Shown: one piece after another, positions 27,652 to 37,030 of the stretch | How the letters are laid out: each line of letters opens with the position of its first letter | Position numbering within the stretch: the first letter of the stretch is position 1 | Assembly (NCBI RefSeq): GCF_012275375.1 | Contig: NZ_JAAZQJ010000003.1 | Coordinates: 372,001-436,000, forward strand | Direction: 5' to 3' | Length of the DNA: 64,000 nucleotides | Origin: Dyella sp. SG609 | GTDB taxonomy: Bacteria; Pseudomonadota; Gammaproteobacteria; Xanthomonadales; Rhodanobacteraceae | Translations under genes and position numbers: made by a program | Notes under the pieces: model-generated | The model's input: the letters and a program-made list of their open reading frames with translations, nothing else | What the model was told of the DNA's origin: nothing | Databases searched by the model: none

Positions 27652-29304
27652 TTACTTGCGGTCGGCGGCGGTCTTGTCGCGGGCGGCGCGGAACTCGGAG
27701 TCCTTGCTCCAGTCCGGCCACTGGTTCGAATTGGCCAGCTCGCTGCCCAGCGTGTAGAGGATCTGCAGGTCGCGCGCCATGCCGGTGAACGACCAGCCGG
27801 CCTCCCACTCGTCCGAGGGCTGGTGGTAGTGCTTGTCGGTGTATTCGTCCTCGGCCTGCTTGCCTGCCGCCAGGCCGCCGTCGACCCAGTCGTTGCCCGA
27901 GCCGAACGAGATCGCCGGCACGCCGCGCTTGGCGAAGGAGAAATGATCGGAGCGGAAGAAGTGGCCCGCTTCCGGCTTCGGGTCCGGCGAGTAGCTGAGG
28001 TTCCAGCGCTTGGCGGTGGCGATCAGGTCGTCCAGCAGATCCAGCCTGGCGCTGCCGGAAATGGTGAAGTTGCGCGCCGGACCGTGCGGGTCGAGCGCGT
28101 CGAGATTGATCACGCCCACCGTCTTGCCCAGCGGGTAAAGCGGATTGGCCGCGTAGTACTCGGAGCCGAGCAGGCCTTTCTCTTCCGCGGTGACGTTGAG
28201 GAACACGATGGAGCGCTCCGGCTTGGGTGCGCTCTTGAACGCGCGCGCCAGCTCGATCAGCGCCGCCGTACCGGTGCCGTTGTCCACTGCGCCATTGTAG
28301 ATCTTGTCGCCCTTGGCATCGGGTGCGCCGACGCCCAGATGATCCCAGTGCGCGCTGTAGATCACGGTCTCGTCCGGATGCTTGGCGCCGTCGATGCGGC
28401 CGACGACGTTGTGCGAAGTGATGACCTTGCTGTCCACCTTGTAGCTGGCGGAGAAGCTCTCGCCCTTCAGCGTCACCGGCTTGAACTCGCGCGTCTGCGC
28501 CTGCTTCTTCAGCACATCGAAGTCGAGGCCGGCGCGCTTGAACAGATCCACGGCGAAATCGCGCTGGATCCATGCTTCCACCTGCGGATGCGTCTCGGCC
28601 GGCTTGTCGCGCACGATGTCGAACATCGCATTGGTGTTGGAGTTCTTCACCGTGTTCCAGCCGTAGGACGCCGGCTCCGTCTCGTGCACGATCAGCACGC
28701 CGGCCGCGCCCTGGCGTGCGGCTTCTTCGTACTTGTAGGTCCAGCGGCCGTAGTAGGTCATGGCCTTGCCGCCGAAATCGCCCTGGCCGGTCTCGAAATC
28801 CGGATCGTTGATCAGCACCACGGCGATCTTGCCGTGCAGGTCCACGCCCTTGAAGTCGTCCCAGTGGCGCTCCGGCGCCTTCACGCCGTAGCCGACGAAG
28901 ACCAGCGGGGCGTCCTTGATCGCCACCTGTTTGGAACCGTCCATCGCGGCGCGCACGGCGATCTGCTCGCCCTGGGTCAGCGCCTGCGGCTTGCCGTCGA
29001 CCGATACCGACAGCGCCGGCGTGCCGGCGATCTCCGCGCGCAGCAGCGGCACGGCCTGGGTCCAGGCGCGCTTGCCGTTCTTCAGGTCGCCGCCCGGCTG
29101 CAGGCCGGCGGCCTTGTACTGGGCGATCAGGTAATCGACGGTCTTGGTCTCGCCGGCGGTGGCGGGGCCGCGGCCTTCGAACGCATCGGAAGAAAGCGTC
29201 TTCACGTCGGCCGAGAGGCGATGCGGATCGAAGCTCGGCGCTTCGGCCGCCAGCACGGCGCTGGAAATGGACAGGGCGAGTAGCGAAAGGGCGAGTCGTT
29301 TCAC
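27652..29304 (-). CDS. M28-family metallo-aminopeptidase, exported
   Basis: A 550-residue zinc peptidase with a signal peptide (KRLALSLLALSISSAVLAA). A PA-type insert (about residues 135-260) contains AGVLIVHETEPASYG. The catalytic M28 domain has YSAHWDHLG (zinc His and the catalytic Asp), GAVDNGTGTAALIELARA (bridging Asp), NVTAEEKGLLGSEYYA (Glu pair), NLDALD and a late histidine in DKHYHQPSDE. It probably trims peptides in the periplasm or outside. I chose the GTG at 29304, with CAGGTAA upstream, because it starts at the signal peptide. It is monocistronic, ending at the terminator 27601-27629. Confidence 0.9.
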   Translation of the reverse strand: MKRLALSLLALSISSAVLAAEAPSFDPHRLSADVKTLSSDAFEGRGPATAGETKTVDYLIAQYKAAGLQPGGDLKNGKRAWTQAVPLLRAEIAGTPALSVSVDGKPQALTQGEQIAVRAAMDGSKQVAIKDAPLVFVGYGVKAPERHWDDFKGVDLHGKIAVVLINDPDFETGQGDFGGKAMTYYGRWTYKYEEAARQGAAGVLIVHETEPASYGWNTVKNSNTNAMFDIVRDKPAETHPQVEAWIQRDFAVDLFKRAGLDFDVLKKQAQTREFKPVTLKGESFSASYKVDSKVITSHNVVGRIDGAKHPDETVIYSAHWDHLGVGAPDAKGDKIYNGAVDNGTGTAALIELARAFKSAPKPERSIVFLNVTAEEKGLLGSEYYAANPLYPLGKTVGVINLDALDPHGPARNFTISGSARLDLLDDLIATAKRWNLSYSPDPKPEAGHFFRSDHFSFAKRGVPAISFGSGNDWVDGGLAAGKQAEDEYTDKHYHQPSDEWEAGWSFTGMARDLQILYTLGSELANSNQWPDWSKDSEFRAARDKTAADRK

Positions 29305-29614
29305 GGGCGTTACCTGTGGGGAAAACGGACTCAATCATAGAGCGTGGTACGCGCGCCGGTCCCGTTTCTTTTTGGATCGAGATAATGTCAAAGAGTCCTA
29401 GAGACAGTTCCTGCCGTATGGAACTGCATCACAGAACGCCTGCGCACAGGCTCCCTACCATGCGCGCCGGGGAGCTAAGTGTTCGACTTCCCGCGGCGTG
29501 TCGACAGGGGGCTAGGGATAGCAGGCTCGACGCAATCCACATGGCCGTGAACGCCGCCTATTTATTTCGCCGTCCGGCGCATCGCGCGAACGGCTTTCGG
29601 GGATGGATATCCAG
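29305..29614. other. Intergenic region with no gene seen
   Basis: This stretch upstream of the aminopeptidase gene has lower GC than its flanks around 29360-29420. It should hold the promoter of that gene. I see no open frame with coding character and no recognisable RNA. Confidence 0.5.
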
Positions 29615-29657
29615 ATATGCAAAGCGCCGGGGCGTGAGCCACCGGCGCTTTGCATAT
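29615..29657 (-). terminator. Strong hairpin after the PepSY gene
   Basis: Perfect 16-base arms (29615-29630 and 29642-29657) around an 11-base loop, 24 bases after the PepSY stop on the minus strand. There is no long T-run, so it may be a processing or intrinsic-like terminator. Confidence 0.6.
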
Positions 29658-29680
29658 GCGGGAGGTTGATTCGCGCGGGA

Positions 29681-30109
29681 TCAGTCGGTACCGATCACCT
29701 TGCCCGTATGCGGATCGATCTGCAGCTTTACGTCGGCGCCGGCGGGGTTCTCCGCCTTGGCGCGCCACAGGCCATCCTTGAAATCCACATCGTGCACGTG
29801 GGTGTAACCGGCGGTGGAGAGCGAGGCGCGCACGTCGGTTTCGCTGAGGCGCGAGACTTGTTCGTCGGGATACGCCTCGCCGGTGCGCGGATCGATCTTG
29901 ACGGTGACGCTGCGACCGTCCGCGCTTTTTGCGCGGGCCCGCCACATGCCGTCGCGGAATTTCAGATCGTGGATCTTCTTGTAGCCCTGCTGCTCGAGCT
30001 GGTTGTGCACCTGCCGTTCGGTCAGCGCGTCCTGCGCCATCGCGAGCGGAGCGGCCAGCGCTACGGCGAGCGCCAGTGCGGTGGCCAATGAAGAAGGATG
30101 AAGCTTCAT
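29681..30109 (-). CDS. PepSY domain periplasmic protein, tandem repeat
   Basis: A 142-residue secreted protein: signal peptide (ATALALAVALAAPLAMAQ), then two PepSY-like units. Unit one has RQVHNQLEQQGYKKIHDLKF, DGMWRARA and VKIDPRTGEAY. Unit two repeats the plan with ETDVRASLSTAGYTHVHDVDF, DGLWRAKA and LQIDPHTGKVIG. Such domains are often inhibitory or sensory in the periplasm; the partner here is unknown. The start is fixed by AGGAGACG just before the ATG at 30109. Confidence 0.82.
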   Translation of the reverse strand: MKLHPSSLATALALAVALAAPLAMAQDALTERQVHNQLEQQGYKKIHDLKFRDGMWRARAKSADGRSVTVKIDPRTGEAYPDEQVSRLSETDVRASLSTAGYTHVHDVDFKDGLWRAKAENPAGADVKLQIDPHTGKVIGTD

Positions 30110-30242
30110 CGACGTCTCCTCTTTGCGGTGGGGAATGGAGCCCGTCGAGTCTTCCTTCGGCGGACGCAACCTCGGGTGAACGAGGACGCCGCGTACACGA
30201 AGCGAAAGATGCGCTGAATAGCGCGCTGCTTGGATAGCTAGG
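30110..30242. other. Upstream region of the PepSY gene
   Basis: No gene seen. The stretch leads from the PepSY start to a terminator that ends transcription from the DUF4180 gene, so the PepSY promoter should lie here. Confidence 0.45.
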
Positions 30243-30284
30243 AAAAAATCCCGGCGGCGAGTCGCTCCGACGACCTCGCCGCCG
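30243..30284 (-). terminator. Rho-independent terminator upstream of the PepSY gene
   Basis: On the minus strand CGGCGGCGAG and CTCGCCGCCG pair around a 13-base loop, followed by GGATTTTTT. It would stop transcripts coming from the DUF4180 gene about 180 bases after that gene's stop codon. Confidence 0.8.
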
Positions 30285-30324
30285 CTGGCGTGCTCGCCAG
30301 TACCGGCCATCCCCGGCAGTAGGA

Positions 30325-30390
30325 AGGTGGCCCGCGGCGAGGGTCGGGCTGGCAAGGGGGCACGTGCAACTGACCTCGCCGCGGGCACCT
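30325..30390. repeat. Inverted repeat in the DUF4180-PepSY gap
   Basis: Arms 30325-30342 and 30374-30390 pair over about 17 bases with one bulged base. It precedes the terminator at 30243-30284 on the minus strand. Its role is unclear. Confidence 0.55.
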
Positions 30391-30462
30391 GAGCATCGTG
30401 CCGATGAGGCTCGACGCCCGGAATCAGATAAGTCCTATTAGGCGAGCCGGGTGCCGCGCGGT

Positions 30463-30837
30463 TCAGTCCGGGAAGTTCTGCAGCTTGTGCTCGAACGCAG
30501 CCATATCGCCGACGAACCAGAACATCGCTCCGCGATTGGTCTCATGCGCGAAATCGCGCAGCGCCTTGCTGCGTTCCAGCCACGCATCGATGTTGCCGAT
30601 CACCGCGACACGCACGCCGTAGTTGACGAACTTCTGCAGCATCGCGCCGGCCAGGCGGGTGTCGAGGCGGAAGAAGTCTTCGTGCAGACGTTCGGCGGGC
30701 AAGGCGACCCACGTGGCCTCGTGCACGCCGGCCTCGGCGATCAGATCGTTCGCGTCGCGCTCCTGCGCCAGCAGCGGACCTTGCGCGGCATAGACCAGCA
30801 CACGGGTGCCGGCGAGCGTGGAGATGCCTTCGAGCAT
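30463..30837 (-). CDS. DUF4180 domain protein
   Basis: A 124-residue soluble protein. The pattern ANDLIAEAGVHEATWVALP, RLHEDFFRLDTRLAGAMLQKF and NYGVRVAVIGNIDAW, then RDFAHETNRGAMFWFVG, matches DUF4180, a widespread family of unknown function. It lies 34 bases after the small gene at 30872-31117 and may share its transcript. The next strand feature downstream is a terminator. Confidence 0.8.
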   Translation of the reverse strand: MLEGISTLAGTRVLVYAAQGPLLAQERDANDLIAEAGVHEATWVALPAERLHEDFFRLDTRLAGAMLQKFVNYGVRVAVIGNIDAWLERSKALRDFAHETNRGAMFWFVGDMAAFEHKLQNFPD

Positions 30838-30871
30838 GTTCCTGATCCTTCCGTGGGGCGTGGCGCGCGGC

Positions 30872-31117
30872 TCAGTTCATCAGCTGCTGCAGATAAGTCA
30901 CTACTTCCTCTTCCGGGAGGAAGGTGAGCACGTCGTCCACTTTCAAGCCGTACTTGCGCTTGATGTCCATGAACTCGGTCCTGGCCAGCGCCAGGCGCTG
31001 CTCCGGATTGAGGCGGGCCAGTTCGTCGCGCGACAGCGGCGCGGAAGGTTTGCGATCGACAGCTGCGAGTTCTTCCTGGAACTGACGCCAGATATCGTCA
31101 GAAATGCGAGTAGGCAT
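30872..31117 (-). CDS. Small hypothetical protein, 81 residues
   Basis: Starts MPTRISDDIWRQFQEELAAV. It is charged and helical throughout (SRDELARLNPEQRLALARTEFMDIKRKYG) and ends in an acidic stretch, LPEEEVVTYLQQLMN. There is no signal peptide. I cannot name a family; a small helical adaptor or transcription-related protein is possible. Longer frames upstream run toward hicB and are not convincing. It sits between hicB and the DUF4180 gene on the same strand. Confidence 0.65.
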   Translation of the reverse strand: MPTRISDDIWRQFQEELAAVDRKPSAPLSRDELARLNPEQRLALARTEFMDIKRKYGLKVDDVLTFLPEEEVVTYLQQLMN

Positions 31118-31172
31118 TGCTGCGGGGGTTCTTGTCGGGAGGAGGGGAATGTAGCAGCCGCATCGCCGGATG

Positions 31173-31601
31173 CTAGCGGTTGATGATGGCCTGGGCGCCG
31201 CGCACCAGGATGCCGCTGCGCGATTCGCCGGGATGTTCGGCGACATAGCGGTCGATCATCTTGAGCAGCGGCTCCGGCACGGTGATGTTCACGCGGATGG
31301 CCTTGGCGGTGAGCCTGGAGGTGTCGACGTCGATGACGTGCCAGGCCCACCGGGTGGCCGGGAAATGCCTTGGGCCGCCCCTGGGGTCCTTGCCCGAGAT
31401 CAGGTCGGCGAGATTCGACGCGGCGGGAAAGTCCTTGCCTTCGCTCACCACGTCTTCGAGCGCGAACAGGATGGCTTCTTCGGCCTGGGCCAGGGCTTCG
31501 TCCAGCGTGTCGCCGGCGCTGAATACACCGGGGAAGTCGGGGACGATGACGCCGAAGGCGGTTTTATCGTTGCCGGTTTCGATGACGACGGGGTAACGCA
31601 T
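31173..31601 (-). CDS. hicB: HicB family antitoxin
   Basis: A 142-residue antitoxin. The N-terminal HicB fold (MRYPVVIETGNDKTAFGVIV, then DFPGVFSAGDTLDEAL) is followed by a C-terminal ribbon-helix-helix domain (KAIRVNITVPEPLLKMIDRYV and SRSGILVRGAQ) that should bind DNA. The protein should block the HicA RNase and repress the operon through the palindrome at 31804-31822. An alternative TTG at 31616 would add five residues. The gene follows hicA by 18 bases. Confidence 0.92.
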   Translation of the reverse strand: MRYPVVIETGNDKTAFGVIVPDFPGVFSAGDTLDEALAQAEEAILFALEDVVSEGKDFPAASNLADLISGKDPRGGPRHFPATRWAWHVIDVDTSRLTAKAIRVNITVPEPLLKMIDRYVAEHPGESRSGILVRGAQAIINR

Positions 31602-31619
31602 AGGCACCTCGGGCAAGGC

Positions 31620-31796
31620 TCAAAGGCCGGCCTGCTTGAGTATGGCGGCGACCAGTCCCTTGCCCAGGTCCTTCTTGGGATGAGGAATGATCACCGTGAT
31701 CCGGGCCGCATTGCGCAGCTTGTGGTGGCTGCCGCGGACGCCGACCAGAAAGAAGCCTTTGGATCGGAGGAGCTTGAGAAGGTCGGCGCTGTTCAT
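31620..31796 (-). CDS. hicA: HicA family mRNA interferase toxin
   Basis: A 58-residue toxin with the double-stranded RNA-binding-like HicA fold: SADLLKLLRSKGFFLVGVRGSHHKLR, whose active histidine lies in GSHHK, and TVIIPHPKKDLGKGL. It should cleave mRNA when unchecked by HicB. The frame runs farther upstream, but the ATG at 31796 starts the family, and the operator lies directly before it. Confidence 0.92.
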   Translation of the reverse strand: MNSADLLKLLRSKGFFLVGVRGSHHKLRNAARITVIIPHPKKDLGKGLVAAILKQAGL

Positions 31797-31803
31797 GGCT
31801 TTT

Positions 31804-31822
31804 ATACACACGTAGTGTGTAT
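31804..31822. promoter_or_regulatory. Palindromic operator of hicAB
   Basis: ATACACAC and GTGTGTAT form a perfect 8-base inverted repeat around GTA. It ends seven bases before the hicA ATG, so a bound HicB would cover the promoter or start region. The RHH domain of HicB is the expected ligand; binding is inferred. Confidence 0.75.
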
Positions 31823-32078
31823 CGGTCAATGGGCGAGGGGCGAACAGCGACAGGCTAGAGGCCGGCGCGGGCCGATCGGCGTAACCAGGCCTGCTTTTGG
31901 GCTTGCGCTTACGCTGCACCGGGCAGGGCGCGGACTATCCGATGCGCATGCGCTTCGTTCGACGGGTATGCGCGACGACGCGAGCGCGACGCACCGCTCG
32001 TCGAACGAACGATCCGATCTTTAGCAAGCCTGGGATTTTTGCGGCTGCTTCAGCGCAACGCTGGAAAACCGCTTGAGA

Positions 32079-32154
32079 TGGTGGCCGAGGACGGAATCGA
32101 ACCGCCGACACGGGGATTTTCAATCCCCTGCTCTACCAACTGAGCTACTCGGCC
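32079..32154 (-). tRNA. tRNA-Phe (GAA)
   Basis: A 76-base tRNA with the CCA end encoded. The acceptor stem GGCCGAG pairs with CTCGGCC, and the T-arm has GGTTCGATTCC. The anticodon stem GGGGA/TCCCC encloses TTGAAAA, giving anticodon GAA (32119-32121). It stands alone, downstream of yggX on the same strand. The region from 31823 to 32078 holds no clear gene. Confidence 0.98.
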
Positions 32155-32227
32155 AGAAGTGCTGACGACCAGGAAGGTCATCGGTACTGCGTGGAGCCGC
32201 GCATTAAACCGAAGTTCGCCGCGGCCG

Positions 32228-32506
32228 TCAAGAATCCGCGTCGGGCGCCACATAGCCTTCCGGCTGTGCGACGTCGCCGCCGAACAGGAATTTTTCCATT
32301 TCCTCGCCCAGGAACTTGCGCGCCTTCGGGTCCAGCGGGTTGAGGCGGTATTCGTTGATCAGCATGGTCTGGTGCGCCAGCCATTCCTGCCAGGCGGGCT
32401 TGGAGATTTCCGCGTAGATGCGCTGGCCGAGCGGGCCGGGCCAGGGGGCGAAGTCCAGGCCTTCGGCTTCGATGCCGAGCTTGGCGCAGCGGATGGTACG
32501 GCTCAT
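32228..32506 (-). CDS. yggX: Fe(2+)-trafficking protein YggX
   Basis: A 92-residue protein of the YggX family, linked to iron-sulfur cluster protection under oxidative stress. The N-terminal [21 protein letters not shown] holds the conserved cysteine, and [21 protein letters not shown] is the family core. It lies 12 bases after mutY on the same strand, the order seen in E. coli, where both serve oxidative-damage defence. Confidence 0.95.
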   Translation of the reverse strand: MSRTIRCAKLGIEAEGLDFAPWPGPLGQRIYAEISKPAWQEWLAHQTMLINEYRLNPLDPKARKFLGEEMEKFLFGGDVAQPEGYVAPDADS

Positions 32507-32518
32507 CGCGGAGTTTCC

Positions 32519-33565
32519 TTAAAGACTTTGCAGCAGGGTGCGCACGGGAGCGGGCAGGCCGAGCGCGGCGAGGTCGCCGGTGTCGCACCAGCGCAGCGCG
32601 GGATTATCGGCGATGGCGCGATGCGCTGTCGCGCCGTCGAACAGCAGCGGCTCCACCTGCAGGCGGTAATGGCTGAAGACGTGCACGAAGGGCGTGAGCG
32701 CCTGGGCATCGTCGATACGCGCCAGCTGCTGCGCCTTGCGCCAGGCCTCTTCGGTGCCCTCGGCTTCCGGCAGGCTCCACAGGCCGGCCCATACGCCCTG
32801 CGGGCCGCGGCGTTCCAGCAGCACGCGGCGGCGTTCGTCGCGCAGCAGCAGCATTACGGTGGAGCGCGTGGGCACGGCCTTGCCGGGCTTGGCGCTGGGT
32901 AGTTGCGCGGTGAGCTGGTCGCGTTTCGCCACGCAGTCGGCGGCGACGGGGCAGTCCTCGCACTTCGGCTTCGAGCGTACGCAGACGGTGGCGCCCAGAT
33001 CCATGATCGCCTGCGTGTAGTCGGCGACGCGCGCGGCCGGCGTGTACGCCTGCGCATGCCGCCACAGTTCTTTTTCCACCGCGCTCTGCCCGGGATGCCC
33101 GTGGATGCCGAGATGGCGTGTCAGCACGCGCTTGACGTTGCCGTCCAGGATGGCGAAGCGCAGCCCGTGCGCCTGCGCCAGGATGGCACCGGCGGTGGAG
33201 CGGCCGATGCCGGGCAGGGCAGCGAGCGCATCGAAATCGCGCGGCAGTTCGCCGCCGTGCTGTTCCACGCACAGCTGCGCGGCGCGATGCAGAAAGCGGG
33301 CGCGGCGGTAGTAGCCCAGGCCCGACCACAGTGCGAGCACCGTGTCCTCATCCGCCGCGGCCAGGTCGCGCAGCGTCGGCAGCGAGCCGACGAAGCGCTG
33401 GAAGTAGGGAATCACCGTGCCGACCTGGGTCTGCTGCAGCATCACCTCCGACAGCCATACGCGGTAGGCATCGCGCGGATGCTGCCAGGGCAGGTCGTGG
33501 CGGCCATGGCGGTCGAACCACGCCAGCAGCCGGGTGGCGAAATCGGGCATCGCGAGCTTGCTCAT
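32519..33565 (-). CDS. mutY: A/G-specific adenine DNA glycosylase
   Basis: Removes adenine mispaired with 8-oxoguanine; 348 residues. The catalytic Glu is in SEVMLQQTQV; the helix-hairpin-helix is LPGIGRSTAGAI; the catalytic Asp is in LDGNVKRVL. The iron-sulfur ligands fit C-x6-C-x2-C-x5-C starting at CVRSKPKCEDC. A C-terminal NUDIX-like 8-oxoG recognition domain (about residues 225-340) follows. Its ATG overlaps the stop of the AsmA-like gene (ATGA), so the long frame upstream is that gene read in another phase. Confidence 0.96.
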   Translation of the reverse strand: MSKLAMPDFATRLLAWFDRHGRHDLPWQHPRDAYRVWLSEVMLQQTQVGTVIPYFQRFVGSLPTLRDLAAADEDTVLALWSGLGYYRRARFLHRAAQLCVEQHGGELPRDFDALAALPGIGRSTAGAILAQAHGLRFAILDGNVKRVLTRHLGIHGHPGQSAVEKELWRHAQAYTPAARVADYTQAIMDLGATVCVRSKPKCEDCPVAADCVAKRDQLTAQLPSAKPGKAVPTRSTVMLLLRDERRRVLLERRGPQGVWAGLWSLPEAEGTEEAWRKAQQLARIDDAQALTPFVHVFSHYRLQVEPLLFDGATAHRAIADNPALRWCDTGDLAALGLPAPVRTLLQSL

Positions 33566-34647
33566 TTCGGTGCGCGCGGCGCGGCGGACTTGCTGTCGGC
33601 GGGCGCGGCCGCGGAAGCCGCGGACACCGGGGCGACGCCGGTCTTGATGCTCAGGCCTTCGATGCTCACGCCGCCGCTTTCCAGCTTGGCGATCTCGGCG
33701 GTGCCGCTGCCGGGCGGCACGCTCAGGCGCGGACCCTGCGGATGGTTGAGCTGCGCCCACCAGTCGGCCAGCGCCAGCGGCGGCAGGCGCAGGTCGGCGT
33801 GGTTGCCGGGGCCGTCGAGCTTGACCGCCAGCAGCAGCGGGTCGACCTGGTTGGCGGGAGTCAGCACCAGCGAGGTGTCGTAGACGCCGGCCTCGGCGTG
33901 ATCGAGCTTGCCGCGCAGGCGCAGCGAGGCATCGGCGGCGCCGTGCCAGTGTGCGTCGCCGGACAGTTGCAAGGTGAGCGTGCTGCCTTGGGAGAAGTGC
34001 ACGCCCAGCGCATCCAGTTGCAGCGTGTCGCCCTTCAGGCGCGGCGTCGCCGACAGATCCAGCTGCAGCGGTTCGCCCGCTGCATCCTTGGCGGAAATCG
34101 ACAGCGGAAACGGCTGGCCGGAGATCAGGCTGCCGGTATCCAGCGACACGTCGCCCAGCAGCAATTGATTGCCGCGCACCAGGCTGCCGCGCGTCACGCG
34201 CACGCCGGCGTCGATGCGCGGAATCTGCGGCGGCTCGCCGGCCGAACGCGGCGGCAGGCTGGCGGCCCAGGCTTCCAGTGCGTCCAGGTCCACGCGCGGA
34301 GAATCGATCTCCAGCCGCGAAATCACCGTCTCCTTGCCCAGCAGCGCGCGCCACGGCAGCTGCAGGCGCCCGCGCGCGGCGAGCAGGATCGGCATGCTGG
34401 CGTCTTTCGCGCTCAGCGTGAGCCCCTGCAGTTCCAGCGCGGGGCGCGGGAACAAGGTGGGGCTGGCGGGGCTGGCGAGATTGAGCACCAGGCCGGCGTT
34501 GCTGGCTTCGCGCTGCAGCAGCGCGGTGAAGCGGCTCGGCTGCAGCAGCAGGTACAGCGAGATCACCGCGGTCAGCAGCCCGACCAGCGCCAGGCCGCCG
34601 ACGCTCCACAGCGCGATGCGCAGCCAGCGCGGCAGGGTCACTCGCAT
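33562..34647 (-). CDS. AsmA-like family membrane protein
   Basis: A 361-residue protein with one N-terminal membrane helix (IALWSVGGLALVGLLTAVISL) and a long beta-rich periplasmic part with repeated short strands (GDVSLDTGSL, LQLDLSATPRLKGDTLQLD, LTLQLSGDAHW). This is the AsmA type, now linked to lipid traffic or outer-membrane assembly. It lacks the usual C-terminal AsmA-2 size, so it is a short variant. The last 25 residues are Ala/Ser/Lys-rich. It lies between ftsY and mutY and is translationally coupled to mutY. Confidence 0.8.
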   Translation of the reverse strand: MRVTLPRWLRIALWSVGGLALVGLLTAVISLYLLLQPSRFTALLQREASNAGLVLNLASPASPTLFPRPALELQGLTLSAKDASMPILLAARGRLQLPWRALLGKETVISRLEIDSPRVDLDALEAWAASLPPRSAGEPPQIPRIDAGVRVTRGSLVRGNQLLLGDVSLDTGSLISGQPFPLSISAKDAAGEPLQLDLSATPRLKGDTLQLDALGVHFSQGSTLTLQLSGDAHWHGAADASLRLRGKLDHAEAGVYDTSLVLTPANQVDPLLLAVKLDGPGNHADLRLPPLALADWWAQLNHPQGPRLSVPPGSGTAEIAKLESGGVSIEGLSIKTGVAPVSAASAAAPADSKSAAPRAPK

Positions 34648-34662
34648 GGCTGGCGCATACCG

Positions 34663-35808
34663 TCAGGCACCGATGCTGGCCGGCAGCAGGCCGTCCACGT
34701 AATCCTGGGCGTCGAACACGCGCAGGTCCGTGGCGCTTTCGCCCAGGCCGACATAGCGGATCGGCAGCCCGAACTCGCGGGCCAGCGCGAACACCACGCC
34801 GCCCTTGGCGGTGCCGTCCAGCTTGGTCACCACCAGGCCGGTCACGCCCACGATCTGGCGGAACTGGCGCACCTGGCTCACCGCGTTCTGGCCGGTGGTG
34901 CCGTCGATCACCATCAGCACCTCGTGCGGCGCGTCGGCGTCGAGCTTCTTCAGCACGCGGGCGATCTTGCCCAGCTCGTCCATCAGGCCGCCCTGGGTAT
35001 GCAGGCGGCCGGCGGTGTCGGCGATCAGCACGTCGGCGCCGCGCGAGCGCGCGGCCTGCAGCGCATCGAAGATCACGCTGGCCGAATCGGCGTCCTGGCC
35101 CTGCGCGATCACCGGCACGCTGTTGCGCGCGCCCCAGGTCTTGAGCTGTTCCACCGCGGCGGCGCGGAAGGTATCGCCGGCGGCGAGCAGCACCGCGCGG
35201 TTCTCGTCGCGGTAGCGGCGCGCCAGCTTGCCGATGGTGGTGGTCTTGCCGACGCCGTTGATGCCCACGGTGAGCACCACGAAGGGCTTGCGTCCGCTGA
35301 CGTCGAGCGGCTGCTGCACCGGCGCCAGCAGGGTCACCAGTTCCTTGCGCAGCGCGGCCAGCAGGGCGGCGGCGTCGCCGAACTCGCGCTTGTGCATGCG
35401 CTTGCGCAGGTCTTCCACCAGCGAGGTGCTGGCTTCGATGCCGACGTCGGCGGTGATCAGGGTGGTTTCCAGCTCGTCGAGCAAAGCGTCGTCGAGCTTG
35501 GGGTTGCGGCTGAACAGCGAACTCAGGCCGCGCGCGAAGGAGCTGCCGGACAGGCGTTCGCGCCAGCTGCGCTTGGCCGGAGCGGCTTCGGCGGCGGGGA
35601 CTTCGAAGGGGTGTTCCTCGGTGTCGGGTTCGGCCGGCGGGGCGGCTTCCGACAGTGCCTCGCCGAGCGCGGGGTTATCCAGCGAGCCGGCATCCGCGTC
35701 GTGCGGAATGGCCGCGGCCGGAGCGTCGGCGGCCTGCTCGTCTGCAGCCTGCTCGGCCGGCGGCGGCGTGGGCGTCTCGGCGGGTTTCTTCTTCCAGAAC
35801 TTGAGCAT
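34663..35808 (-). CDS. ftsY: Signal recognition particle receptor FtsY
   Basis: SRP receptor GTPase of 381 residues that docks ribosomes to the membrane. An acidic, Ala/Pro-rich A domain (about residues 1-75) precedes the NG domain. G motifs: [26 protein letters not shown] and [10 protein letters not shown]. Adjacent to and divergent from rsmD, the usual arrangement; the two starts are 105 bases apart. Confidence 0.96.
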   Translation of the reverse strand: MLKFWKKKPAETPTPPPAEQAADEQAADAPAAAIPHDADAGSLDNPALGEALSEAAPPAEPDTEEHPFEVPAAEAAPAKRSWRERLSGSSFARGLSSLFSRNPKLDDALLDELETTLITADVGIEASTSLVEDLRKRMHKREFGDAAALLAALRKELVTLLAPVQQPLDVSGRKPFVVLTVGINGVGKTTTIGKLARRYRDENRAVLLAAGDTFRAAAVEQLKTWGARNSVPVIAQGQDADSASVIFDALQAARSRGADVLIADTAGRLHTQGGLMDELGKIARVLKKLDADAPHEVLMVIDGTTGQNAVSQVRQFRQIVGVTGLVVTKLDGTAKGGVVFALAREFGLPIRYVGLGESATDLRVFDAQDYVDGLLPASIGA

Positions 35809-35912
35809 TGCGGCGGGGATTCGAAGACAATGCCGCCCATGCTACCACCCCCGACTTTTCCTCCCCGACTCCCAGCCGGCACCCCGCGCATCGCGGCGCG
35901 GCCGCGGTTCAC

Positions 35913-36473
35913 ATGAGCGGCGCGGCCGGGCGCATCCGCATCATCGGCGGCACGCTGCGCAATTCCCGTCTGGACGTACCCGGACTGCCGGGCCTGCGCC
36001 CCACCGCCGAGCGGGTGCGCGAAACGCTGTTCAACTGGCTGGCGCCGGTGATCGCCGGTGCGGAATGCCTGGATCTGTGCGCAGGGACCGGGGCGCTGGG
36101 CATCGAGGCGCTGTCGCGCGGCGCGGCGCGCACGCAGTTCGTGGAGCGCGATCCGCGCGCGGCGCAGGCCCTGCGCGGCAACCTTGTCCGCTTGAAGGCG
36201 GCCGGCGGCGAGGTGGCGGCGGCGGATGCCGGGGCTTACCTGCAAGGCCCGGCGCGGCCGTACGGCGTGGTCTTCCTCGACCCGCCCTTCGCGCTGGAGC
36301 TGTGGGAGCCGCTGTCCAGGCGGCTGGAAAGCGGCGGCTGGCTGTCGCCTTCGGCGTGGATCTACGTCGAATCGCCGCGCGGCAAGACGCTGAGCCTGCC
36401 GCCTGCATGGCAGCTCCATCGCGAGGGCCATGCCGGCGAGGTGCGCTACGCACTCTATCGGCGGGTTGCCTGA
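35913..36473 (+). CDS. rsmD: 16S rRNA (guanine-966-N2)-methyltransferase
   Basis: A 186-residue SAM-dependent methyltransferase. Motif I is CLDLCAGTGALGIEALSRGA and motif IV is VVFLDPPF, the N2-guanine type. The early IRIIGGTLRNSRL and LRPTAERVRETLFNWL are RsmD signatures. The ATG at 35913 is preferred over an upstream frame that runs into the ftsY side. coaD follows on the same strand after 53 bases. Confidence 0.94.
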   Translation: MSGAAGRIRIIGGTLRNSRLDVPGLPGLRPTAERVRETLFNWLAPVIAGAECLDLCAGTGALGIEALSRGAARTQFVERDPRAAQALRGNLVRLKAAGGEVAAADAGAYLQGPARPYGVVFLDPPFALELWEPLSRRLESGGWLSPSAWIYVESPRGKTLSLPPAWQLHREGHAGEVRYALYRRVA

Positions 36474-36490
36474 GCCAGCCCAGGCGCTAA

Positions 36491-37027
<537 letters not shown>

Positions 37028-37030
<3 letters not shown>

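Noticed and set aside
31823..32078. Possible small gene or RNA between hicA and tRNA-Phe
   Set aside because: A short inverted motif (CGTTCGACG / CGTCGAACG) is present, but no frame has coding character and the structure is weak.
32519..34609. A 696-residue fusion of mutY with an upstream domain
   Set aside because: The upstream part is an out-of-frame reading of the AsmA-like gene; the mutY ATG overlaps that gene's stop.
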